A DNA stretch of 39,678 bases. Source: an uncultured Alphaproteobacteria bacterium (GTDB taxonomy: Bacteria > Pseudomonadota > Alphaproteobacteria > Micropepsales > Micropepsaceae). Under the pieces are notes generated by a model, which made no database searches, had not been told where the DNA came from, and worked only from the letters and a program-made list of their open reading frames with translations. Made by a program: the position numbers and the translations under genes. The stretch is from the NCBI GenBank assembly GCA_903862715.1, contig CAIOYY010000044.1:1-39678 (forward strand), in the 5' to 3' direction. Positions 7,503-15,340 of the stretch are shown in pieces; position 1 is the first letter of the stretch; each line of letters starts with the position of its first letter.

Positions 7503-9302
7503 ATGAAAATTCGAACGGGCGCAGGCGCTTGCCTTGCGTTCTTGTTGTGCGGCGCGTCGCTTCCGGCGCTGGCGCAGGTCACCGTCATTCAGGGCGGCAC
7601 GCTGATCGACGGCAATGGCGGCGCGCCGGTCGCGAATTCCGTCGTGGTCATCGAAGGCAACCGCATTACAGCGGCCGGTGCGGCCGGTGACGTTCAGGTG
7701 CCCGCAGGCGCGGAGATCATCGACGCATCGGGCAAATGGGTGCTGCCCGGTCTGTGGGACGCGCAGGCCAGCTACACCTGGCAGTTCGGTGAAGCCTATC
7801 TCCATTGGGGTGTCACCTCCGAGGTCGATATCGGACTGGGCGGTGAAGTCTCAATTGCCTCGCGCGACGCGGTGAATATGGGCCTGCAACGGGGTCCGCG
7901 CGAATGGATCGGCATCGCCCATTTCGGCGGCTTCGATCCGGAAGAACTCTATGGCTATGAGACGCCCTACGATGGCCGTCAATTGCCGCAGACCTTCGAG
8001 GCCCTGCAGACACATACCAACCTTCTGCTCGATGCCGGCTCGGACATGATCATGTTCCATGACGGCAATTGGCAGCCGGAATGGGTGGAATGGGCCTGCG
8101 AAACCGCACATGAACGCGGCAAGCCGTGCACCATGCGCGCCACGGGCCCCATCATGGGCATTAATGACGCGGCGAATGCCGGGATCGATATCATCCATCA
8201 CGCCCGCGGCGTCAGCGATCAGCTGGTGCGCGACGGGGCCGAGCCGGAAGGCAATGGCGACCTCGACAAATTCGCGCTGATGGACGATGCGAAAGCCGAA
8301 GCGCTGATCGATCTTCTGGTCCGCGAGCAGGTTTCGCTCGTCCCCAACATCATCCATGAAGCCCCCGGCTATCCCGCCGACTGGTCCGAGATGCAGCGCC
8401 ATTACGAGCAGCAATTCTCGAACCCTGCATTGCTCGCTTATTACGACACGCGCTTCTTCCGCCAGCTTCAGAACACGCGCCGCAACACCAATACCGGCGC
8501 GGTCCGTGAGCGCCGTATGCCCGGGTATCAGAACATGCTGCGCTTCTACAAAATGTTCAGCGATGCGGGCGGCAAGCCGCTAATCGGCGGCGACACCAAT
8601 GGCGGCAAGGTGCCGGGGTCGATCATGCATGAAGAAATGGCGATCTTTCAGGAAGCCGGCATCGAACCGATGAAGATCATCCAGGGCGCAACGTCCTGGG
8701 TGGCCGAAGCGATGCGCGTCTCCGATCAGATTGGCACGGTCACCGAAGGCAAGCTGGCCGACATCCTGATCGTCAATGCCGATCCGCTGGCGGATGTTCG
8801 CAATCTTCGCCAGATCGAATCCGTCATTCAGAACGGACAGGTGATCGACCGCGATTTCCACGCGTCCTATTCCGTTCCCTTCGCGGGCCACGATCCGGAC
8901 CATCGCTATACGGTCAACGACCAGCAATGGGTGCGGGCGGTGAAGCGCGAATTCGGCACGGGCGGCCAGGGTGCGAATGCGCCGAACCCGCCGGAATCGC
9001 CTTTCCCGGCGATCGAGCGGATTGCGCCGACCATGATCACGCAGAATAGCCCGGCGACGACGTTGACGCTGACCGGCTTCAATTTCGTCCAAGGGACACA
9101 GGTGCTGATCGCGGGTGAACCGGTTCCCTACCGCCGCGTAAGCGGCACGGAACTGGAAGTGACGCTGGACGCAAATCTCCTGCGGCGTGCCGGACGCTTC
9201 CCCATCGTGCTCAAGAACCCCGAGCCGATGGAACGCTTCGCGCGCTGGGGCGACGGCCATTCCAACACGGCCTATCTGATCGTGCGTTATCCTGCCGAAT
9301 AG
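7503..9302 (+). CDS. Secreted amidohydrolase-fold protein with degenerate metal site and C-terminal IPT/TIG-like domain
   Basis: A 599-residue exported protein (signal peptide cleaved near ALA-QVT, residue 24). It has the composite beta sandwich plus TIM barrel of the amidohydrolase superfamily: GGTLIDGNGG and VVVIEGNRITAAG at the N terminus, and GTVTEGKLADILIVNADPL at 411-429. The usual HxH of strand 1 is absent: PGLWDAQAS has Q88 and S90. The later histidine that normally follows the lysine strand is R213 (TMRATG). H233 and D364 remain, so ordinary two-metal hydrolysis is unlikely. Residues about 500-597 resemble an IPT/TIG beta sandwich (LTLTGFNFVQGTQVLIAG). It ends before a bidirectional terminator. 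Substrate is unknown; a binding role is possible. Confidence 0.85.
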   Translation: MKIRTGAGACLAFLLCGASLPALAQVTVIQGGTLIDGNGGAPVANSVVVIEGNRITAAGAAGDVQVPAGAEIIDASGKWVLPGLWDAQASYTWQFGEAYLHWGVTSEVDIGLGGEVSIASRDAVNMGLQRGPREWIGIAHFGGFDPEELYGYETPYDGRQLPQTFEALQTHTNLLLDAGSDMIMFHDGNWQPEWVEWACETAHERGKPCTMRATGPIMGINDAANAGIDIIHHARGVSDQLVRDGAEPEGNGDLDKFALMDDAKAEALIDLLVREQVSLVPNIIHEAPGYPADWSEMQRHYEQQFSNPALLAYYDTRFFRQLQNTRRNTNTGAVRERRMPGYQNMLRFYKMFSDAGGKPLIGGDTNGGKVPGSIMHEEMAIFQEAGIEPMKIIQGATSWVAEAMRVSDQIGTVTEGKLADILIVNADPLADVRNLRQIESVIQNGQVIDRDFHASYSVPFAGHDPDHRYTVNDQQWVRAVKREFGTGGQGANAPNPPESPFPAIERIAPTMITQNSPATTLTLTGFNFVQGTQVLIAGEPVPYRRVSGTELEVTLDANLLRRAGRFPIVLKNPEPMERFARWGDGHSNTAYLIVRYPAE

Positions 9303-9324
9303 GAAGCGAACGAAACGAAGAATG

Positions 9325-9354
9325 ATGCGGGCGGGGAGAAATCTCCGCCCGTAT
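9325..9354. terminator. Bidirectional terminator hairpin
   Basis: A 13-bp stem (9325-9337 with 9342-9354, two G-T pairs) closed by a GAAA loop and followed by TAGTTT on the plus strand. It sits between the converging amidohydrolase-fold and dctP-type genes. Confidence 0.8.
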
Positions 9355-9366
9355 TAGTTTCGGGGA

Positions 9367-10374
9367 TCAACCCAGCGTTCCGACGTCGGCTTCCAGCATC
9401 GCCCAGCCGCGTGGGCCGACCTTTTCCTTCCACACCGCGTAGACACCGGATAGACGGTTGCGGAAGGGCTGCGGGTCGACCTCGTGGAAAGTGAGCCCGC
9501 GTGCGGTCAGCGTATGCCTCAAACCCGTATTGAATGCGTCCTGTTCGGCGCGCTGGCGCTGCACATGAAGCGTCACATTGCGCGCGATGACGGCGCGGAC
9601 ATCATCCGGCAATCGCAACCAGGTCGGGCGATGCGCCATCAGGCTGAATCCGGACCAGATATGGTTTGTCATGCTCACGTGGCGCGCAATGTCGTAAAGC
9701 CTGAAGCCCTCGATCACCGCCAGCGGATTCTCCTGCGCATCCACCTGTCCCGATAACATCGCGTCATGAATCTGGTTCGCGGTTGTCGTCACCGGTTCGG
9801 CGCCGAAAGCGCGAAACGTATCGGCGATCACCTGTCCCGGCGGCACGCGCATGCGCACGCCTTCATAATCTTCCGGCGTCAGCAGCGGCCGCGCGATGCT
9901 GGCCACCTGCCGCATCCCATTGTCGAAGCTGCAGACCGGAAAAAGATGAATGTCTTTCGGCGCCAGTTCTTCGGCCAGATATTGCCCGAACGGGCCATCC
10001 ATCGTCCGGTGGGCGTCGCCCGCGCTGCGAAACGCGAAGGGAAGCTGCTGCGCTTCCGCGATGGGGCTTATCTGGCCGAGAATGCCACCCATGAGCGTAA
10101 AGAAGGCAATTTCCCCGGAAAGCAGCATCGCCAGCGCATCCTGATCGCCGCCCGCAAGACCATTGTTCTCAGGGTACAGACGCATGACCACGCGCCCGTT
10201 GGTGTCGCGCGCCACGGCGTCCCACAGCGCAACAAGATTGCGATGCAGCGGCGTATCTTCCGTCTGATTATGATATTGCGCGAAGGTAAATTCCGCGGCG
10301 CGCGCGTGCCGCGCCAGAAGGGGCAGCGTTGCGCTCGCGGCAAGAACGGATCGGCGTGTCCAGACGGACTGCAT
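9367..10374 (-). CDS. TRAP-transporter substrate-binding protein, DctP family
   Basis: A periplasmic binding protein of about 335 residues from a TRAP-type transporter, a class that brings in C4-dicarboxylates and other organic acids. The signal sequence is Tat-like (TRRSVLAASATLPLLARHARA). DctP features include YPENNGLAGGDQDALAMLLSG, QLPFAFRS, the RMRVPPGQVIADTFRAFGAEP segment with the conserved Arg that usually ligates the carboxylate, and SGQVDAQENPL. ATG 10374 (GGGG about 9 nt upstream) is preferred over ATG 10389, which abuts a strong hairpin and lacks a ribosome-binding site. No DctQ or DctM membrane subunits are nearby, so it is an orphan or works with a distant transporter. Confidence 0.88.
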   Translation of the reverse strand: MQSVWTRRSVLAASATLPLLARHARAAEFTFAQYHNQTEDTPLHRNLVALWDAVARDTNGRVVMRLYPENNGLAGGDQDALAMLLSGEIAFFTLMGGILGQISPIAEAQQLPFAFRSAGDAHRTMDGPFGQYLAEELAPKDIHLFPVCSFDNGMRQVASIARPLLTPEDYEGVRMRVPPGQVIADTFRAFGAEPVTTTANQIHDAMLSGQVDAQENPLAVIEGFRLYDIARHVSMTNHIWSGFSLMAHRPTWLRLPDDVRAVIARNVTLHVQRQRAEQDAFNTGLRHTLTARGLTFHEVDPQPFRNRLSGVYAVWKEKVGPRGWAMLEADVGTLG

Positions 10375-10391
10375 TTGGATAGGCCCCATGC

Positions 10392-10424
10392 GCAAAGCAC
10401 GGCGATCTTATCGCCGTGCTTTGC
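10392..10424. other. Perfect 15-bp hairpin between katE and dctP-type gene
   Basis: GCAAAGCACGGCGAT (10392-10406) is exactly complementary to 10410-10424 across a 3-nt loop. It lies 25 bp after the katE stop and just before the DctP-type gene, both on the minus strand. There is no U tract after it, so it may be a processing or stabilising hairpin or a factor-assisted terminator. Confidence 0.7.
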
Positions 10425-10449
10425 CGGAGGCCAGAAGGGGTGCGCCACC

Positions 10450-12561
10450 TTAAGGTAGTGGACGCAGTTTCGGTTCTCTAGCCCACAATTTTCCCTTCGC
10501 AGCCATTGTCATGAAGGTCGCGGCATCGGCGTTGCGGGAGAAGCTGACGCATCCTTCATCCATGTCTTCCTTCGCCAATCCGGCTTTGGCAAACAATGTC
10601 GAAAGATTTGGCGTGCTGCCGATGATTTTCAGATGGCTGTAGGCATCCCGCACGAAATCCTGCGCGGGCGCCATGCCCGCCAGTTTATCCGCGCCCTTGT
10701 CCGAAGCCATTATGGCAACCGTATCGAACAGGCAGGACGGGCCGCCATCAATCCGGAAATCGACCGGCAGCATGGTGCCATCGGCCAGAGCAACGCCGCT
10801 GATTTTTTCCGCGATGATCTTAAGCTTCGCACCTGCACCCGTCACCGCCTTGCGCAATGCGGCGACAAGGGCGGCGTCCGCGCCGTCGCCCAGAAGAAGG
10901 CCGACCATGCGGCCGGTCAAAGTGGGCGTCGCTTTCTGCAGAATGCTGAGTGCGGGAGACGGCTCCATATCGAGCGGGCGTACAGCGGCTTTCGCCGCCG
11001 GAACTGTGCCGAGTCCGAGTCCAGCGGATACGCGCTTGGCGAGCGTCGCGTCGATATGGACGAGATGGGAAACCACCCGTTCGCGGATGGCGGGGGTTTC
11101 AACCTTGCTCAGTTCGAAAATCAGCGCGGCGACGATATGGTTCTGCTCCGTCGCCGTTTGACTGACAAAAAAGAGCCGCGCCTGCGAATAATGATCGGCG
11201 AAGGATTCCGGCCTGATGCGCAGTTTCGCGCCCGTCTCCTCGACGGGGATAGAAACGAAACCACGGTTCGGCGCTTCGCGCGGGCCATTCGGATCGAGGC
11301 TGTTCGGTTCGTAATTCACGCGGCCCTTCGGCATTGCCATCTGCATCTGCCCATCACGCTGCAGATTGGCGAAGGGGCATTTCGGTGCGTTGACGGGGAT
11401 CTGATGGAAGTTCGGTCCGCCCAGGCGCTTCAGCTGCGTATCGAGATATGAGAACAGACGTCCCTGCATCAGCGGGTCATTGGTGAAATCAATGCCGGGA
11501 ACGATATTCGCGACGCAAAAAGCGACCTGTTCGGTTTCCGCGAAGAAATTGTCCGGGTTTCTGTCGAGCACAAGCTTGCAGACCATCTCCAGCGGTACGA
11601 GCTCTTCCGGGATCAGCTTGGTGGGGTCCAGCACATCGAAATCGAACGCGTCGGCTTCCTCCTCGGAGAAGGTCTGCAGACCCAACTCGAATTCGACGGT
11701 GTCGCCGCCATTGATGGTCTCCCACAAATCGCGGCGGTGATAGTCGTTATCCGCGCCATTCAGCTTCACGGCCTCGTCCCAGACGACGGATTGCATGCCG
11801 AGCTTGGGCCGCCAGTGGAATTTGACGAAGGTGGAGCGTCCTTTCGCGTTCACCAGGCGGAACGTGTGAACGCCGAAGCCTTCCATCATGCGGTAGCTGC
11901 GCGGAATGCCCCGGTCGGACATCGCCCACATGATCATGTGAAAGCTTTCGGGCGTCAGCGAAATGAAGTCCCAGAACGTGTCATGTGCGGTGGCCGCCTG
12001 CGGAAATTCACGGTCGGGCTCTGGTTTCGCGGCATGGATGAGGTCGGGAAACTTGATCGCGTCTTGGATGAAGAAGACCGGCATATTATTGCCGACCAGA
12101 TCGAAATTACCTTCCTGCGTGTAGAACTTTACCGCAAACCCGCGCACATCGCGCGGCACATCATGGGAACCCTTGCTGCCTGCGACCGTCGAGAAACGCA
12201 CAAACACCGGCGTGCGTTCGCCGGCGCGCTGCAGGAAGTCCGCGCGGGTCAGATTTGAAAGCGAACGATAGGGCTCGAAATAGCCATGCGCCGCCGATCC
12301 GCGCGCGTGGACGATGCGTTCCGGGATGCGCTCATGGTCGAAATGCATGATCTTTTCGCGGAGAACGAAATCCTCCAGCAAAACCGGCCCGCGTGCGCCG
12401 ACTTTCAGCGAATTCTGATTGTCGGAAATCGGGATGCCCTGATTGGTGGTCAGGATCGCATCGCCTTTGGCGGTCTGGTGGGTTTCGCCGCCATTGCCGG
12501 AGGTCTGTGCGGCAGCGGCGGGTTTGCTTTTCGTCGGCGGCTTTTTCGAAGATTTGGTCAT
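10450..12561 (-). CDS. katE: Large-subunit catalase (HPII type)
   Basis: A 703-residue clade-2 monofunctional heme catalase that disproportionates hydrogen peroxide in the cytoplasm. After a low-complexity Lys/Ala-rich tail (1-30) the core shows the distal histidine in [13 protein letters not shown], the distal asparagine in [11 protein letters not shown] and the proximal tyrosine in [14 protein letters not shown]. The last 150 or so residues ([22 protein letters not shown], then [10 protein letters not shown]) form the flavodoxin/DJ-1-like domain that distinguishes large-subunit enzymes. Length is normal for the class. It stands alone on the minus strand. I looked for an EcfG-type stress promoter upstream (GGAAC-N16-17-CGTT) and did not find one. 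Confidence 0.96.
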   Translation of the reverse strand: MTKSSKKPPTKSKPAAAAQTSGNGGETHQTAKGDAILTTNQGIPISDNQNSLKVGARGPVLLEDFVLREKIMHFDHERIPERIVHARGSAAHGYFEPYRSLSNLTRADFLQRAGERTPVFVRFSTVAGSKGSHDVPRDVRGFAVKFYTQEGNFDLVGNNMPVFFIQDAIKFPDLIHAAKPEPDREFPQAATAHDTFWDFISLTPESFHMIMWAMSDRGIPRSYRMMEGFGVHTFRLVNAKGRSTFVKFHWRPKLGMQSVVWDEAVKLNGADNDYHRRDLWETINGGDTVEFELGLQTFSEEEADAFDFDVLDPTKLIPEELVPLEMVCKLVLDRNPDNFFAETEQVAFCVANIVPGIDFTNDPLMQGRLFSYLDTQLKRLGGPNFHQIPVNAPKCPFANLQRDGQMQMAMPKGRVNYEPNSLDPNGPREAPNRGFVSIPVEETGAKLRIRPESFADHYSQARLFFVSQTATEQNHIVAALIFELSKVETPAIRERVVSHLVHIDATLAKRVSAGLGLGTVPAAKAAVRPLDMEPSPALSILQKATPTLTGRMVGLLLGDGADAALVAALRKAVTGAGAKLKIIAEKISGVALADGTMLPVDFRIDGGPSCLFDTVAIMASDKGADKLAGMAPAQDFVRDAYSHLKIIGSTPNLSTLFAKAGLAKEDMDEGCVSFSRNADAATFMTMAAKGKLWAREPKLRPLP

Positions 12562-12739
12562 GGGAATCCCTTGTATCTGGGGGCATTAACGCGCCGTGCC
12601 GCAATTCGATGCGTCGTCGTAAGGAAACATGTCGGTGTGCGTCTTGCGCCCTCCAGACAGGGGCGGATAGCTGACGGCAGGGCGCCCGGCTGCTATGTAG
12701 GGTACGCACGTCGGAACCGATTACTGGGGGGCAAAGCCC

Positions 12740-12931
12740 ATGAAGAACGTCAAGCTGATCGCCGGGCTCATCATCGCGGCCATGGGACTTTTATGGATGG
12801 GGCAGGGCGCGGGTTACATCAACTGGCCGCAAAGCAGCTTCATGCTGCAGCAGACGCAATGGATTTATTACGGTGGCGCGACGTTTATCGCGGGACTGGC
12901 GCTGGTCCTCCTGGCGCTGAAGCGGCGCTAG
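12740..12931 (+). CDS. Small two-helix membrane protein
   Basis: A 63-residue protein with a strong ribosome-binding site (GGGGGG about 9 nt upstream). It has two hydrophobic helices (residues 5-20, KLIAGLIIAAMGLLWM, and 42-60, GGATFIAGLALVLLAL) joined by an extracytoplasmic-looking loop rich in aromatic residues and glutamine, and ends in KRR, which predicts a cytoplasmic C terminus. It converges on dctA with a 4-bp gap. I do not recognise a named family. Confidence 0.65.
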   Translation: MKNVKLIAGLIIAAMGLLWMGQGAGYINWPQSSFMLQQTQWIYYGGATFIAGLALVLLALKRR

Positions 12932-12935
12932 GCAG

Positions 12936-14219
12936 TCAAAGCCGTACCGCCACCGCATTCGGGCCCTGATCCAGTTCGCGTTTCAGCGTGTCCAGATCCA
13001 GTTCCCCTTCCCAACGGGCGATGACGAGCGTCGCCACGCCATTGCCGATGCAATTGGTCAGGGCACGGCATTCGCTCATGAAGCGGTCGATACCAACGAG
13101 AATGGCGAGCGCGACGATCGGAATGTCGGGTACGATGGTCAGCGTTGCGGCCAGCGTTACGAACCCGGCGCCGGTCACCCCCGATGCGCCTTTCGAGGTC
13201 AGCATGGCGACGCCCAGGATCATCAATTCCTGCCCCAGTGTCAGCGGCGTGTTGGTCGCCTGGGCCAGAAACAGCGTCGCCAGCGTCATATAGATATTGG
13301 TGCCGTCGAGATTGAAACTGTAGCCGGTCGGAATCACGAGGCCGACGACAGGACGGGACGCCCCTAACCGTTGCAGTTTGTCCATCATCTGCGGCAGCAC
13401 CGATTCCGAACTCGACGTGCCGAGAACGATGAACAATTCCTCGCGGATGAAGGCGATGAATTTGAAGATCGAGAAGCCCGCCACGCGGGCGATGAGGCCG
13501 AGCACCACGACCACGAACAAGATGGCGGTAATGTAGAAGGTCAGGATCAACATCCCGAGCTGGATCAGCGATTCCGCGCCGTAGCGACCGATGGTGAAGG
13601 CCATCGCGCCGAAGGCGCCGATGGGCGCGGCGCGCACGATGATCTTGATGATGCCGAAAAAGACCTTCGCGATCTTCTCCAGCACATGCGCCGCTTCCTC
13701 GCCGACAGGTCCAAGCCGCGCACAGGCGAAGCCCGTAAGGATAGCGATGAACAACACCTGCAACAGATCGCCTTCGACGAAAGCGCCGAAGAACGCCACC
13801 GGGATGATGTTCATCAGGTGATCGACAATCGACAGCACCTCGTCGGTCTGTTCGACATAGCCCGCGGCAATACTGGGATCGATGGTGGCGACATCAATGT
13901 TGAAGCCGTCGCCGGGGCGCACGAGATTGGCGACGATCAGCCCGATGGCGAGCGCCAGCGTCGAGACCACCTCGAAATAGACCAGCGTCTTGCCGCCGAC
14001 GCGTCCGAATTTTCGAAGGTCGCTCATATGCGCGATGCCGATGGCGACGGTGCAGAACACGACCGGCGCGATGATCATCTTGATGAGCTTGATGAATCCG
14101 TCGCCCAGGGGCCTTAGGGCTTCGCCGGTTTCGGGGAAGAACATCCCGAGCGCAATGCCGAGCGCAACCGCAAGAAGAACCTGCACATAGAGATGTTTCA
14201 GCGCGCGAAGTAGGGGCAT
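12936..14219 (-). CDS. dctA: C4-dicarboxylate:cation symporter DctA
   Basis: A 427-residue inner-membrane secondary transporter of the glutamate/dicarboxylate symporter (DAACS, SLC1-like) family, importing succinate, fumarate and malate with protons or sodium. Hallmarks are [19 protein letters not shown], the serine-rich re-entrant loop [16 protein letters not shown], the NLDGTNIYM motif and the second re-entrant loop [19 protein letters not shown], followed by [19 protein letters not shown]. Length matches E. coli DctA (428). A DctBD two-component pair is not adjacent. Confidence 0.95.
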   Translation of the reverse strand: MPLLRALKHLYVQVLLAVALGIALGMFFPETGEALRPLGDGFIKLIKMIIAPVVFCTVAIGIAHMSDLRKFGRVGGKTLVYFEVVSTLALAIGLIVANLVRPGDGFNIDVATIDPSIAAGYVEQTDEVLSIVDHLMNIIPVAFFGAFVEGDLLQVLFIAILTGFACARLGPVGEEAAHVLEKIAKVFFGIIKIIVRAAPIGAFGAMAFTIGRYGAESLIQLGMLILTFYITAILFVVVVLGLIARVAGFSIFKFIAFIREELFIVLGTSSSESVLPQMMDKLQRLGASRPVVGLVIPTGYSFNLDGTNIYMTLATLFLAQATNTPLTLGQELMILGVAMLTSKGASGVTGAGFVTLAATLTIVPDIPIVALAILVGIDRFMSECRALTNCIGNGVATLVIARWEGELDLDTLKRELDQGPNAVAVRL

Positions 14220-14406
14220 CGTGTTCTTTTGAAAAGCCGAGAGACAAGGGCGAAGGCGGGGGAACCCCTGCAGGCCGCAAGAGAGCCCGGTTCGGGTTCA
14301 AGTACAAGGGCCGCCCGCCGCCGAGGCGTTCGCATTTGCGAGATGAAAGGACACCGCTTCGCGTCGGTACGGATTTCGTGGCATCCTCTTTCACAAAGAG
14401 GCGTCC

Positions 14407-14610
14407 ATGAAATTTATCCTGATATTTGCGCTCATCGGCACGGCAATGGGCATATACCTCATCGATGAGGCGCGACTCGTCGGCGCGGGTCTGGGCTTTA
14501 TCGGCGGGGCGATTATCGGACTCGCGTTGCGGGCGTTCCCGCGCGAAGAACCCGATGACGGGGACCCCATGATCGAAGACGATCACCACGATCACCATCA
14601 TCACGCATGA
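14407..14610 (+). CDS. Small membrane protein with His/Asp-rich C-terminal tail
   Basis: A 67-residue protein preceded by AGAGG 6 nt before the ATG. Two hydrophobic, glycine-rich segments (2-19 and about 26-43, GAGLGFIGGAIIGLALRAF) form a membrane hairpin. The acidic tail ends in DDHHDHHHHA, a dense potential binding site for zinc, nickel or copper. No known family is recognised. It is followed by a strong bidirectional terminator. The reading frame is short, so the call rests on the ribosome-binding site and the composition. Confidence 0.55.
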   Translation: MKFILIFALIGTAMGIYLIDEARLVGAGLGFIGGAIIGLALRAFPREEPDDGDPMIEDDHHDHHHHA

Positions 14611-14704
14611 TGGCCTCATCTCGGACCATCGAGCGCTCTGCTGTTCTGGCGCGCTACGATTCAGAGATGCGCCGCAATCCGCCCGCTATCTGGGAACGGA
14701 GGCA

Positions 14705-14751
14705 AGAGAAACGAGCCGGCCGATACTGGACCGGCTCGGCTTCGTTTCTCT
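14705..14751. terminator. Bidirectional terminator hairpin
   Basis: A long stem pairs 14705-14719 with 14731-14738 and 14742-14751, interrupted by a 3-nt bulge. The outer arms AGAGAAACGA and TCGTTTCTCT pair perfectly. It lies between the converging small membrane protein gene and sciP, and each strand carries a T-rich 3' arm. Confidence 0.8.
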
Positions 14752-14781
14752 CACAACCGTTCAGGGGTGGGTGAAAACTTT

Positions 14782-15108
14782 TTAATTCGTTTGCTCATGC
14801 ATTACGGCGTCATGGCTCTCGCGCAGCTTCGGAACATTGCGATAGCTCTGCGCCTTGGTGGCACGCAGGCCACGCTGGCCGTAGCGGTCGAAAGCGCGCT
14901 GCCAGGTGAGGAATTCCTCCACCGTCAGCGCGTAGCGCTGGCAGGCCTCTTCAAGGCTCAGGAGCCCGCCATCGACGGCGGCGACCACCTCGGCCTTGCG
15001 ACGGGAAACCCATCGTTCCGTCTCCGGCGCCGGAAGATCGGCCATCGTCAGCGCGTTGCCATCGGGGCCCATCACATAGTTCGAAATCTTCCGTTTATCG
15101 TGCGCCAT
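14782..15108 (-). CDS. sciP: CtrA inhibitor SciP (DUF1153)
   Basis: A 108-residue helix-turn-helix protein of the DUF1153/SciP family, which in Caulobacter binds the cell-cycle regulator CtrA and blocks its transcriptional activation. The conserved core is clear: NYVMGPDGNALTMADLP, then RWVSRRKAEVVAAVDGG, LLSLEEACQRYALTVEEFLTW and RYGQRGLRATKAQSYR. A near-ideal ribosome-binding site (GGAGG, 6 nt spacing) fixes the start. The upstream region carries five GANTC sites and a GGAAC-N16-CGTA block. CtrA itself lies outside the window. Confidence 0.95.
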   Translation of the reverse strand: MAHDKRKISNYVMGPDGNALTMADLPAPETERWVSRRKAEVVAAVDGGLLSLEEACQRYALTVEEFLTWQRAFDRYGQRGLRATKAQSYRNVPKLRESHDAVMHEQTN

Positions 15109-15120
15109 GTCATCCTCCGA

Positions 15121-15271
15121 GAATCATCGAGAAATGAAAGCATGAGCGAACTGATTCGTTCCGGCACAGGATGCGAATCCGCGGGTAAGTTGTTGCGCTT
15201 GCTTAATTAAAAAAGAACGGACCCAGGAAAATTCGAGATGAATTTTCTGCATCCGATTCGTTGCGGGATTC
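15121..15271 (-). promoter_or_regulatory. Cluster of five GANTC (CcrM) sites upstream of sciP
   Basis: GANTC occurs at 15121, 15153, 15175, 15255 and 15267, five times in 151 bp, where about 0.6 would be expected from composition. GANTC is the target of the alphaproteobacterial cell-cycle methylase CcrM. A short AT-rich palindrome TTAATTAA (15203-15210) lies within the cluster. Confidence 0.6.
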
Positions 15272-15280
15272 TTCAATGAA

Positions 15281-15305
15281 TACGCTGCACGGACATGGAT
15301 GTTCC
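15281..15305 (-). promoter_or_regulatory. Possible EcfG-like promoter upstream of sciP
   Basis: On the minus strand GGAAC (15305-15301) is followed after 16 nt by CGTA (15284-15281), close to the EcfG consensus GGAAC-N16-17-CGTT. The same layout occurs upstream of the broken hpf gene. Its distance from the sciP start (about 170 bp) makes the assignment tentative. Confidence 0.3.
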
Positions 15306-15340
15306 GTCATGTTTGAGCAAGTTTGAACCTTACGGGAAAT

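Noticed and set aside
12562-12739. EcfG-type stress promoter upstream of katE
   Set aside because: No GGAAC-N16-17-CGTT block is found on the minus strand; the nearest GGAAAC lies on the other strand with wrong spacing.
14229-14468. 79-codon frame before the His-tail protein gene
   Set aside because: It is out of frame with the better-supported gene at 14407, lacks a ribosome-binding site and has an Arg-rich shadow composition.
15203-15210. TTAATTAA as a CtrA site upstream of sciP
   Set aside because: The CtrA consensus needs two TTAA half-sites separated by 7 nt; here they abut, so it does not qualify.
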